Positions 25,401 through 36,800 of a stretch of 64,000 nucleotides of DNA are shown here, in pieces (the stretch's first letter is position 1; the number at the start of each line of letters is the position of its first letter). The notes beneath the pieces are model-generated. The model had not been told where the DNA came from. It did not search any database and was given only the letters and a program-made list of their open reading frames with translations. The position numbers and the translations under genes are program-made. Origin of the DNA: Trichoplax sp. H2 (taxonomy: Eukaryota; Placozoa; Uniplacotomia; Trichoplacea); contig NOWV01000068.1 in assembly GCA_003344405.1 (NCBI GenBank), positions 62,001-126,000 of the forward strand, read 5' to 3'.

Positions 25401-27829
25401 CAATAATTAATTAAGTTTCAAATCATTATCGTATGAATTAATTAGTGATAAATTTTTCCATCAGTGTGTGTCTGAAGGGAAATTTAGAAAAATAATTTAT
25501 TCCGATATACTGCTACGATGTATACGCCATTAGTGCTCTTGTCCCGAGGTATCGTAATTAGATGATAACAAAACTTTTTGAATCTTAAAGCTAAGATTAC
25601 TAGATTTCTATTTAAATTGTTTCAGTTATTTAACAGGTCTTCAGTAGTAATAACAGTCACAGTAGTAGTCAAGAAGGTTACATTAATTCTTAGCAATACT
25701 TCTTGCAATTTTCAATTTCGCTGCTGTCTAGCTCCCTTAATTCCTGCTAGAAAATTTTGCGTTATCCCCTTAAATCGTTACAATTGATTAGTATTCTTTA
25801 TAAATGACAGTTGCAGTAGTAACCACGAAGGTTTAATCAATTTTTTACAGCATCTCTTCCAATTTCTATCAATTAGCAAAATGATCTATGGTAATATTGC
25901 AAGTACAAGGAATTACTACTTGCAATCATGTTTTAGGATGGAAGTTTTAGGATTAGAAATTATCCTAAAACTTCCATCCTAAAAGATGATTGCAAGTAAT
26001 AATTCCTTGTACTTGCAATATTACCATACATCATTTTGCTAATTGATAACACTCTTGCATCTCGAATCTATATTTGGAATTTCCTGAAATCAATTAGAAG
26101 TTATAGCTAATGGCAGTACCCTGACAAATTCCGTCCGTTGCTATTCTAGCATTTTTATGCATCAGCCGTTGCCAAAGATATACCAATTTAATCGCATCAT
26201 TAATTCACCATGCTTGTAATCATGTCATAAATGACTAGCTAGGATAATTTAACAGAATTTAAATAATTTCACCTTCGAATTTATAATTTAATATCTTCAG
26301 ATGATTAAAGACTACTTTCAATAACTCTCAAAATCATGGCTAATGTCATACATGACTAACTTAGATATTTTAAGTGAATTTAAACAATTGTATTTCATCT
26401 TAGTTCAATATCTTCGGACAATTTTACACTACTTTTCAATAACTTTCAAAATAAACAGTTATGTCATAAATCAATAACTTACATAATAAATTTTGCTTCA
26501 AAAATTTACGATTTAATATCTTGGGATAAGTTTAGACTTATTTTCAATAACTATCGAAATTAAGTATTACGTCATAAATAAGTAACTTAGATCAGATAGA
26601 CAAATGTGAATAATTTTGTTTCCGAATTTACAATTCAATATCCTCGGACAAGTATAGACTACTTTTCAATAACTATGAACAGCAAATATTGATCAAATTA
26701 ATTCATATTTTTTTATTATATTTTCTTATAGGCCTGAACCCTTTCCCATACAGCCTGGTAAGTTAGCCGCAGCAAAATTTTAATACCTTGTTATCTTTCT
26801 TAAGAAGTTGAAGTAAATTTGACAATTAAACCTTAATAGCACCACCAAATGAACCGCAAGTCTCTGAGAGCGATTTGAGTCTAGAAGTAAGAGCAACCTT
26901 GATACAAACAATAAACATTGAAATTAACCTCGCTTTTCGCTTAATATAATTAATAATTAATACTCTTTAACTTATTGCCATAACTATTGTGAGTATCCTT
27001 TATATTGATGTAGTAATAAATGAATATTACTTCTTGCATAGCAAACGGGTAGGCCACCAACAGAAAATTTTCCAAATACCGCAGATTATGGACATGCCAA
27101 TAATCACATAGATCCGGATGCAATGGATAATTGTGGTAAGTCAGTTGGTACATACTCACATTTCCTTCATATTCTTCTCATAAATGAATACTATAAGTTC
27201 AATGTAAGAAGGGGGCATATTTTAAATTGTATTTTCCATTCATTTTGATATTCTAGGTCGTCCAACAGTAAGTAGAAGATCTTTACTCTTACGGATCATC
27301 TCATTTTTCTTATTATCAATGCCATTAGATCGGATTATAAATACTTATTAACACATCATCAACTATCATTTCTAAATCCAATCCTATGCGTCATTTCCTC
27401 ACCTGTATTAGTTCTTTTATTTAATATTCATTACTTTAGAAAATTTATTAAATAGCTCAGTGTTGACATCAATGTACAAATATAGCGTTTGCTATTAAAT
27501 AGATTATCTTTAGTTTTCATATATTTCATTATTTGATCCTTAAATTCATGTTTATTCCGGCTTTTCCAATAACTGTCAATGTGTCCCCGTAGATGTTAAA
27601 TAATCATCCAGAGAATAACCTCCATGGCGATGGTGAAAATATTACTACCACGAACCAGTCTTTAGGATGTCCGCAATGTATTACTCATCACGCCTTATAT
27701 AAGAAATCTGGTAAAACAACGGAATACGCCTATGAAGATGCCTTTTGCGGCTGTGAGTGTCATTGTATCCAACGTTCTGCCATCGAAGATATCAGTACCT
27801 ATAGTCAATATAAAGAAACTATAGTCTGA
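18496..27829 (+). CDS. C1: type I membrane protein, first of three tandem paralogues
   Basis: Unrecognised family. Exons: 18496-18577, 19054-19422, 19881-20041, 22439-22625, 23147-23214, 24587-24974, 25063-25132, 25283-25312, 26732-26757, 26840-26886, 27042-27135, 27257-27267, 27593-27829. They total 1770 nt, 589 aa, and all phases join. Order: signal peptide (1-27), module 1 (28-150), Cys-poor module (150-266), short three-Cys exon (to 289), Ser/Thr-rich stalk (to 418), TM (419-441), 148-aa Pro-rich then Cys-rich tail. It is the most divergent copy: it lacks the exon 3 Cys and two of three exon 4 Cys found in C2 and C3, and has two extra tail exons. The exon 4 acceptor (AAG at 22438) is the least certain boundary. 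Role unknown; surface receptor or adhesion protein is inference from topology. Confidence 0.78.
20042..22438 (+). other. C1 intron 3, 2.4 kb
   Basis: No convincing exon. Open frames of 66-72 codons at 20625 and 21218 have no counterpart in C2 or C3 and would break phase. An 18-bp perfect palindrome ATGTTGATATATCAACAT occurs around 20527. Confidence 0.5.
23344..23883 (-). repeat. Interspersed repeat R1, copy 2 (intron 5 of C1)
   Basis: Inverted copy of the repeat at 5972-6515, inside the C1 intron between exons 5 and 6. The 62-codon frame is kept on the minus strand (23551-23739) with three visible residue differences. Small substitutions near one end (TTATTCAATGTT against TTATTGAATCTT) show the copies are diverged rather than an assembly duplicate. 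Confidence 0.75.
24587..25132 (+). CDS. C1 exons 6-7: Ser/Thr-rich stalk and membrane segment
   Basis: Exon 6 opens with a conserved block (KTIILQK, then an IRCPSD Cys) and ends in a stalk rich in Ser, Thr and Asn, with several N-glycosylation sequons (for example NKTT), suggesting a mucin-like spacer. Exon 7 (70 nt, phase 1 to 2) encodes IFAAILAPLSIIVILVLVYI, the single TM, followed by CR, a typical stop-transfer end. Confidence 0.82.
25283..27829 (+). CDS. C1 exons 8-13: cytoplasmic tail
   Basis: Six exons, including a 26-nt, an 11-nt and a 30-nt exon. The first half is Pro-rich (PKPIPKPTPEP, a PxxP-type stretch that could bind SH3 domains). The last exon (79 codons) carries CPQC and CGCECHC, resembling a small metal-binding cluster, and ends at TGA 27827-27829. 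The 11-nt exon 27257-27267 is needed: joining 27135 directly to 27593 would meet a stop within four codons. Confidence 0.7.
25867..26048. repeat. 182-bp near-perfect palindrome (foldback element)
   Basis: Two 87-nt arms (25867-25953 and 25962-26048) are reverse complements with three mismatches, separated by an 8-nt loop TAGAAATT. It lies in the 1.4-kb C1 intron between tail exons 8 and 9. The transcript would fold into one long hairpin. Best reading: a foldback/MITE-type transposon. A hairpin small-RNA precursor is possible but nothing shows processing. Confidence 0.9.
26220..26690. repeat. Degenerate tandem repeat, about 4 units of 105-120 bp
   Basis: Units share AATATCTTCGGACAA-like and ACTACTTTTCAATAACT-like blocks followed by ATGTCATAAATNANTAACTTA. 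The anchor recurs near 26290, 26407, 26514 and 26636. The array ends about 40 bp before the C1 exon at 26732. Confidence 0.7.
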
Positions 27830-30800
27830 TTAAGGGCTTGTTTATTAATATAGAACATTCAAACCCATTTTACAACATTTTATGCATTGATCCTGCGTAG
27901 ACATTAAGTTATATATGAATATCGACTTCTTTTCTCCACATTAATGTGATTTCATTAATTAACTAATCAATGTTATGATAGTAACAATTAAACTATGAGG
28001 CAAGAAGGTTTTGACTTTATTATCTATATGTAGTTCCGATTCACCACAAAGATATTTATGATTTTGATTTTAATTAGTTATAGCTTTGACTTGAAGTTAT
28101 ATCTTTTCTTTATGTTTTTTTGAAAATGCAGTATGAAAATTAATGTAATTGCTATCAGCTTTTGAAATCTTTTCAGTTTGAATACGGGCAGCATCCTTAC
28201 ATTTATTAAATACTATTTGCTCTCCGTTGACTGGAATATCTATAATAAGCAAGAGTAAATATATGAGTAGTTTTTTAAATTGCTCAAAGTGTACAGTAAG
28301 TATTAGATTGGATTAAGAATATAATTTTTTATATAATTTATTCAAGAAACCATTGACTCTAACAAGTACTTTGTAAACGCTGTACTTGTTGGATTTTGAT
28401 CTTTATTTTTTCTTTTATGTATTGAAATAAAGTTAACGTAATTTTCCACTAATGATAATAGGAATGCTATCAATTAATTTTCCTAACACTAGATCAGTTG
28501 AAGAAAAACATTTTTAAGTCAACAGCAATTGCTTAAATTTAGCCTACTACTTAAGAATCCTGACTAATATACTGGCAACTAACTGTATGGAAACTAGATC
28601 AGTCGACTTAAAATCATTTTCTGTTTGACATAGTTTCAAACCAAGTTAATTTATTTCTTATGGATATTTATATGAATATTAGCAGGCAATTTCCAAACAT
28701 TTTACTAGCTGGTTCAAGATTGTTTAAAGTTTGAAGATAATCAACGAAAAGTTAGCATTCTCTAATGATTGCAAGCTTGAACACTAGTTTTGAATTTACG
28801 TCCAATCAGCTAAAGTTAGCCAACTTATGATGGTTGTGAGCTGGATATTAGTGTTGAATTTACATCTAATCTAGAAAACTTCACATATATAATGATCGAA
28901 TTGTTGTCCAATAAACCATTCTTCCAACTATTTCCTTAAATTGATACAGAAAAGGATAGTCTACACATAGAGTTAGGAATAGAGATTTATTGCTGCTATT
29001 TACATGAACGTACTGGTCATCCAGTCTATCAGTACGATAAGTTAGCCAATTTTACATCTCAACGATTCTAGTAAAGCAACTTCTAACATTCCATTGATAT
29101 CAGTCATCTTTTTTAGCCTTTTCGTAAACATATCTATTAAAATTTCTAATATTTTTTTTCTGTTTATATGTAATCAATGCTAACTTATTCCTCAGGACAG
29201 TTAATTGTAATACCAGCAAGTATTGCACTCATTGATGCAGAATCATTTTCAGTTACGTATAATTAATCAAAGTTAACTTATTCCCCATTCATAGTTACTA
29301 GAAATGGGCAAGTTCAAGGTCTAAGCTTAGCTTAGCAAACCCATCAGCTAAAGTTGTGGACTTTATGTTATGTTTCTGCTTGTTAGCAAGGCTCTAAAGT
29401 CATACGAGTACAGTATTGCCACTAGTGCCCATACATTCGTTCATCATACGAAATAAAATCAATAAGTAAGCTATGCTGATATTTTAATATATTTGATATC
29501 TATTTTGTGAGAAGAGTAGCCTAAGTACCCTAAACTAACTTCCTAATATGCCAAGTACATAGTAGTATTAATTCTAGCAAATCATTTTTTAAGAGCTGCA
29601 TTAGTTATTTCAAGGTCATTTTTAATTAAGGTGCAATTAACTAAAGCCAAGTTCTGATTGATATTGATTAAAATTCTGGTCGGCGATTCTGAAAGCATTA
29701 TATCCATTTTTAAGATTATCTTTTTCGGCCTTATACAGATTCGAATAAAGTTCGCTAACTGTTGTTAATAGTTACTAAAATACCAGAAAGGACTACAAAA
29801 ACTTTACAATACTAAGCGATTCAAATCCTATTCCTTTTACCAGTAAACAAATAACATCGCTTTCGTTAATTTTTACATAGTTTCGGAATCGAGCAGCAAA
29901 AGCTTTACATTTTCCACGAGCTAGGAAATAAGTAATCAGTTACAGAACGGCAATTCATTGCATTCCCTAGATTTAACTCATTTATGCAATGAAAATTTAA
30001 AGTTAGAAATATTTCTCATTGATTCATAATCGAGAAGATTGACAGATATTTATATCCACGAGAATTATAAGCTTTTGTTTTATATTTTCAGAACTTCATT
30101 GCCACAATATTACTTGCAATTTAAACACTTTACCAAAATTTTACATTTAAAATACCGGTAATTCGTAATCTTTAAGTAATGCATTGAAATAGTAATGTTT
30201 TCTGTAGAATATGCTGCTGTTTTTTAGTCATTTTATTTCTAAAATCTACTAATGCAAGAAGTTTCCTCTTGCCCACCAGAGCTTTTTAATTTTTTATGTA
30301 GTATCTCAAACGCTAGAGAATCAGTAATAAAACTTGTTAATATAAAACTGTTGTTGTAATCTATATGTTAAGTAAAGTGAGTAGAATAAATTTCGTACTC
30401 TTATTCTACAACTATGCTCATTTTAGTTCTAAGTATGTCAAAAAATGCACAGTATGCTTTGACGATAGTTGTGATGTTATAAAAGGAATAAAGAGTCAGC
30501 ATGCTGCATTAAGATGGCTCTATACCCTGCCTGCTGAACGATTAAATTATAATTAGCACTTCTGAGGTTATCTTCGCACCTTACAAATAAATCAATATAC
30601 ATCAAATTTACATTTACATCACAGTTATATCTTGTGTGAGCTTAACATCACATTCGATCCTCACTCGAATGATTTATTTTGAAGTAATGATTTCATGAAA
30701 GTTAAAGCATGATTGACAATTTTTCTATCAGGAGAAAGGTACATGGTTATGATTCAGGCAAGAGCTCTACGCTGAGACATTTCCAGCTGTATACTGATAC

Positions 30801-32426
30801 TTATTAGCATGTTAGCGTTAGAATTGCTGAATATCGGATAAATAAATGAGACATATTCTATTATTGGCCATATTAAAATCTAGATATTAAAAAGACCGAC
30901 AGAGTATTGGAAACATAGTACCGACGAGTACCTTATAGATATAAACGTATCACCTGGATTTAATGACCTAATCTACCGGGAAGAAATTATTCCTTATGAA
31001 TACTTTCGAGAAGAACTTTTTAAAATACAAATGTTGAATTATTATTATTAAATCGTAACCTTTATGCCTTCAACGATAATTTATACTATTATTAGATGTC
31101 GCTTTACGAACATACCATAGTTTCGTTTATGTTGAAAATGCTGAATAAACATCTTATTCTACATCACATATATTGAAATATGGTTTGAAATATGATGGAT
31201 TTATTCCATGGAAAATCTACCGATGGCTATAATGTGCATAAAATTTTCAAAACTTAGACAGCGATTGATTATTTATATTGTCAATCATATGATAATTAAT
31301 AAGGAAATCAATTCTACAACTATCATAGTTGTTTTTATCCTCTCCTCACAACTTGCTATTGTAATGTTGCCGATTTTAAAAATGATTAGATTCTATTACA
31401 TTCTATAACGAATAAGGTATCGGTTTATCATCTTTCCTCTTCTGATATTAGACCATGATCCATCTTAATATAAGCATGCAACGCCCTTAATTTAAAGGTA
31501 AAAAACATGGCTTACGTTAGTTTGGATAGTAATATTTAGATATAGTTCCTTAAATAGTATCATTGTCTTAAATCAGCAATTTGTACTGGTGTACTACCTC
31601 ACTAAATAGATAATGCTTAAGTTCTTTGAAAGTTAAGAAAGGAAATTAGGAAGACCGAAAAGTTTGAATGAGTTTTATTCCTATTTCACTTTGCAAATCT
31701 ATCAGTTTTGGATTAGCTCTGCATCCAGTTTGTTGTTATTAACTTTTCGAATTACTTTATTTATGTTTTCACCGAAACTCGACTCTTTCATGATAATATC
31801 ATGATAATATCATCTCATTAACTACTCACAGCAATCTAATTGAAAAATTATTACCTTGGATTAATCAATAAATAATCGTGTTAATCTTTAAAAAAAAAGA
31901 ACAAGGAATAGCAAGGCAATAAAAAGACCTGTGTATAACACTATATCCAGTCTTGTAGAATATTTTATTATTCATTGAATTATAAATAGTTGCTATTATT
32001 TCATGACGTGGGATATCTAGTTTACAAGTTTGCTGTTTTACTATTGCAATCGATTACAGCCAATTTCACTATTTTAAGCCAAAGTATTTCAATTGCTTCA
32101 TTCAAGGAAAAATCAACATTTCTTGCATTAAAGCATCCTATTCATGCTCTTCTCTTCATGCTTGCTTGTATCATTGAAATAACTGGCTACTATTTTATTC
32201 GAATTTATTATTTCGATTTTTCAAGGCCATAGTTGTAGCAACGCCCAATTACTCTGTTAGTAACACAAATGTTTGTGATTTCTTTCAACAAATTCAAAGC
32301 ATTTATTAATAAATGGTAATTATTAACCATAGGGCGCCCTCTTTGTTCTTCGTTACTAGGATTAGGCTAAAAATCCAATTTTTTTCAAAATTCACTCATT
32401 ACATTAACAAATAGTTGAAGGCCATC
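27830..32426. other. Intergenic between C1 and C2
   Basis: No gene recognised. Roughly 28080-29800 has a degenerate repetitive texture with recurring AAAGTTAACNNATT-like and GATATTTATAT-like blocks, too diverged for me to set a unit length. Open frames of 63-80 codons at 30365, 31208 and 31990 have no features supporting expression. A short tandem TCATGATAATA occurs near 31790. Confidence 0.4.
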
Positions 32427-33823
32427 ATGCAAAATTTACGTAAACCACCCAAACAACAAGCAAATAAATTTATCCATTTATCTAGGATATTATTAAACTT
32501 ATCCATCATATTCAATCTATCATTTCAACAATGTATGGCAACTAATCCTCAAACAGGTGAAAAAATAATCTTTAAATCTTTAAATGAAAAGGACGCTATT
32601 TAAACTACGATCGTAAATGCTATTTGTGTCAGAAGTATTGTCCATTTAATAAAAGACGCAAACAGATTATTTTCAACATCAATTGCTTAGTAACAACAAA
32701 ATGTTTTCCTCAATTTTTATATTCATATCAATTACTTTTTTTAAAATAATATTGACTTAAATAAAGTTGAGTCTAGGGATATCTTCGTCTTTACTATCGA
32801 TCGTGACCTATTTACATGGTCAACAAGGATTTACTATTTCTCTCTATTCTCTTCATAATCAATGTATGTGTAACAACAAGTTATTGAAAACTACGATTAA
32901 ATATGAATGGTTTTATTCTTTCTGAGGTTAATTATGCTTTATTTACAGTATAATAGGCATTCTGCTTGAGGTTAGCGTTACTTTTTTGTATAGCGTTTAG
33001 CATAGAGAATTGATCAGCTAAATAGGAAATCATTCGACTCCGATACAACAGTAATCATATTAGCTATACATTATCCTAGCATGATAGTCGTTCTAGGATT
33101 TTACTAACACTCCCATTTCATACTATTCCACGATATCGATTCGTCGATCGCAAGGTAATCTTGTCTAATTCAAATTATCTTAGTATGATAATCGCTCAAG
33201 GATTTGATAATGCTCTCATTTTGATATTATTTAATGATTGATTTGTTAATTACAAGATGACCTTTTGCTATCTAATCCAACCCACATTATCTTAGCATAA
33301 TAATCACTTAGGGATTCTGATAACATTCTTAATCGATATTATAGAACGATTGATTTATCAATTGCAAGGTAAACTGATCGTATCTAATCCAATTTTATTT
33401 AATTGCACTCTATATGGGTGCTTTAAACGATAGATAACATTCCCTATGGCATTGGAAATGCTACCGTTACAATTATTGGTAATCAAGCGACAATTATAAT
33501 TCCATTTGCAGCCAACATTAATCCAGAAAATTTAAATCACGCTAAACATCTCATATCTTATCAGTGGTTTTCCTCCAATTGCCAAACTGGTCAAGTCAAC
33601 TTTAGGGACAAAACCAAGAGCAATCCTTTTCTCTACAACCTTCCATATGGAGAAATACACTATAGCTTCATCATTTTTAGCTTTTATACCTGTTTAAAAA
33701 TGAAGGTCAATCTAACTAGCATAATTCAAGGTGATGTTCTAGCGAGTAATCAAAGTAAGGGAGTGGAATATGTAGATGTTAATCCTTACGTCCGTTTTTT
33801 TTTCTGGAGAACCAAGGACTACG
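32427..33823 (+). CDS. C2 exons 1-2: signal sequence and module 1
   Basis: Exon 1 ends in phase 1 after NPQT. Exon 2 is 390 nt, exactly the length of its C3 counterpart and also 1-1, starting YGIGNATVTIIGNQ (C3: YGIQNATMVVVGNK) and ending RTKDYG (C3: LIKDYG). Core SYQWFSSNC, with a second Cys in YTCLKM. Reading through the nine-T run near 33795 stays in frame. Confidence 0.83.
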
Positions 33824-36800
33824 GTAAATGAGACTATTACTTACTCATTTTAACTGAATTTGATCCACTTTGATACTGGTATATTGCCCAGTCTTCACTA
33901 GCACTACCACTTTAGCAAATACAACTTGAAATAGTTGCAGTATCGGCGTGATTTTCTAGCTCAAAATAGAATCAGTTTAGTGTATTACAAAACCTTTTCA
34001 TCATTTAACTTTACTTGATAGAAGTCGAATTGGTTGCAATAGTTAAGAGTGTCATCAAGTCTTCTGTTCACTTCACTCTAAAAAGGAAAATTATACCAAC
34101 ATTAACATGACTTACTGATTTTAATTAAAATTTTAACTAATTTAATGTATTCTAAAGTCTCACTATCCCTTCATTTAAGTTGGTAGAACTTGAAATGGTT
34201 ACAGTATCAAACTAATCTCATCATTTTAGTTTGGTAAACAGGAATTGAAATGGTTAGATTTGTGACATGATGTTCTTCCTTTAATAATTACATTTGAACT
34301 AGTAAAGTGCGTTGAAAAAAACCACATCTCTTCTATTGAGTTGATAGAACTTGAAATTATTATCATATTAACGCTATTTCCTTACTAGAACTAAACTTGG
34401 ACCATTCTATAGTGTTCTATAATCTTTCCAGCACTATTGCTTAGTTAATAGAACTTAAAATTGTAGTAATATTGATGAGATTTTCTTACTGGAACTAAAT
34501 TTTGGTCAGTCTACCGTGTTTTAAAGTCTTCATATCATTTCATTTTAGTAGATAAAACTTGTAATTGTTACAGTATGGATAGGATACCAACATTCATTTA
34601 AGCAATATAGTATTTCATAGTACTTACTAAAGAATACCGGATGCTTAACTGATTCAACTAATCACCAGTAATAGTATTCTCCACTGACTAAGGTTCAAAT
34701 TTTACTGCCTTTTTTAAGCAACAAAAATGAATCGAATCGATCAGTCAGTCCACCTTAAGCTTAGTACATCACGAAAGAATAAGTCATGATCTTCAAAGCA
34801 ATGTAAATGATGATCTATGCTATCGATTAATCGATATTGGACATATGATTCTATTCTAAAACACCGTTTCATTCTCTAGCAATACCAAATGCTCCCAGAA
34901 GAATAAGAATTAAAGCCGACTTAAGTAAAGAAGGAGCTCAAGTACTGATGGATTCCAGTTCCTGGACTTACAACTTAATTGATAATAAATTAACCTGCCG
35001 GGTAAAGATAAAATCAATCAATCTAGCTGCAAACAAGAGTAAGGTAAGTTTACTATGGTTAAAATAATGCTAGTATTAACAACGGCAGAACTATTTAAAT
35101 CCAATAATCATGATCACTGATGCGAAAGGAAAAAAATTAGTGATCCCATGCCGTAGTTGTCTTTTATTATCATCCTTCTGCCAGGTAATTTTAGTCATCT
35201 CTGATACCTCTCTACTACTATTGAATAATCTATGATAATTTTGAAGGAATGATTATTCCCTAATTACAAATCGTCTTGCCTACTTCAAGTTCCATTCTTA
35301 CCGTCAAGGCAGTCACAACTGCTTAGTAGTTAAAGGAAAAAAATGTCATGTCATATCTTTTTAATTGCAGAACTAAAGAGAACTTCGGCAATTTAGTTTT
35401 CCTCGTAATGAAATGATTCCTCGTTACTAATTCATACCATTCGCCGATATTGATTTTCATGATAGTCATTCACAATAAGCATTAGAACCAGGAATCATGC
35501 TACCAACAACTCATTGATAACTGAGTTATTTTTTCATTTTATCAAAATAATCTACTCCATTTTTTGCCATTCTATCGTCAATCAAAAAGTTTTGCAATTC
35601 ATTTTCGTTACTGGTAACCCATTCAACAAGACACACAAATACCAATTCTTTATATATTATATAATATAATTATAATTTCTTTTCTGACTTCTCTAGTGCA
35701 TTAATTTCAAGCAAGACCGAATGAATTTCAGGTCGTGTAGGGTTAGCTATTTCTTACGGTAGTTTAGGAACAATATCACTGTACTATTACTGGATATGCA
35801 ATAGGAATTCAGAGTTCTTATGGAATATATATTACATTTTATAGGGGGTAGAAAAACGCTATTGTTAAAGGAATGTCGAGATTCAATTAATCCGTTCTAT
35901 ATCATACAGTTCTTCATCTTTCCTATTGCATAGTCATAGCTAGATAGACTAACTAAGTTATAAGTACTATTGACAACTACAGCTTTAAAGCTTGCTTAAA
36001 CTTTAGCTATCATCTCTCGTATAAGAGATAGTTACGCTATTGTAATAAAAGTATCTCTTAACTGTTCCATCTAAACTAATCTAACTTCTAACCAAACCAT
36101 TATCTCAGGAAGATAGATTTTAGAAAAGGCTTTTGTTGCAGAGTTGAGAATAGTAAGTAGCACAATAATTAACTCGAACAAGAATCTAATCTAAATTATC
36201 CTAAGCCTAAAAGAAGTGAAGTTAAGTGTACTCCAAGCTCAACTTTGTAGTTCTTAAATACATCTTGTTTAATCTATTTACGAGGATAAAATTGCCAAAG
36301 ATCAGACTTGAATCAACAAAAAGAAGACTTTTCCCCTAAGAGATCATCAATATCTTTTTCTGTACAATGGAATCTGTATAATATATCACTACTCTTCTAT
36401 TAATATCCAACACCCGTAAAGGTGCTGGCCATCTTCATAATTACAGTACATACAGTCATATTGATCTATTTACCATACTTAGCTAGCTGACTAATATTCC
36501 TAATCAATAATTGTAATATGCCGTAGAAATTAACTATCACCTAATATTAATATCACGATAATATCTATTCTTACAACCTAACTATGCTAAATAATTCTAC
36601 TATTACTCCAATTAAATATGAAGGAGCATCACTACAACTTTCTAATCGTTAATTAGTACTAAGGAAAAATAAATCAATTGTATGCTTACTTTGCAGAGTT
36701 ATTCATCTCAATAAAGATGATAAACTAACAAAGTCGACTTAACGAACTATAAGTCGTATAAAATTGATTATTTTCTCTTACAATATTGCCTATTACAGAA

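Noticed and set aside
30365-32232. Open frames of 63-80 codons between C1 and C2
   Set aside because: No starts, motifs, splice context or paralogues; consistent with chance.
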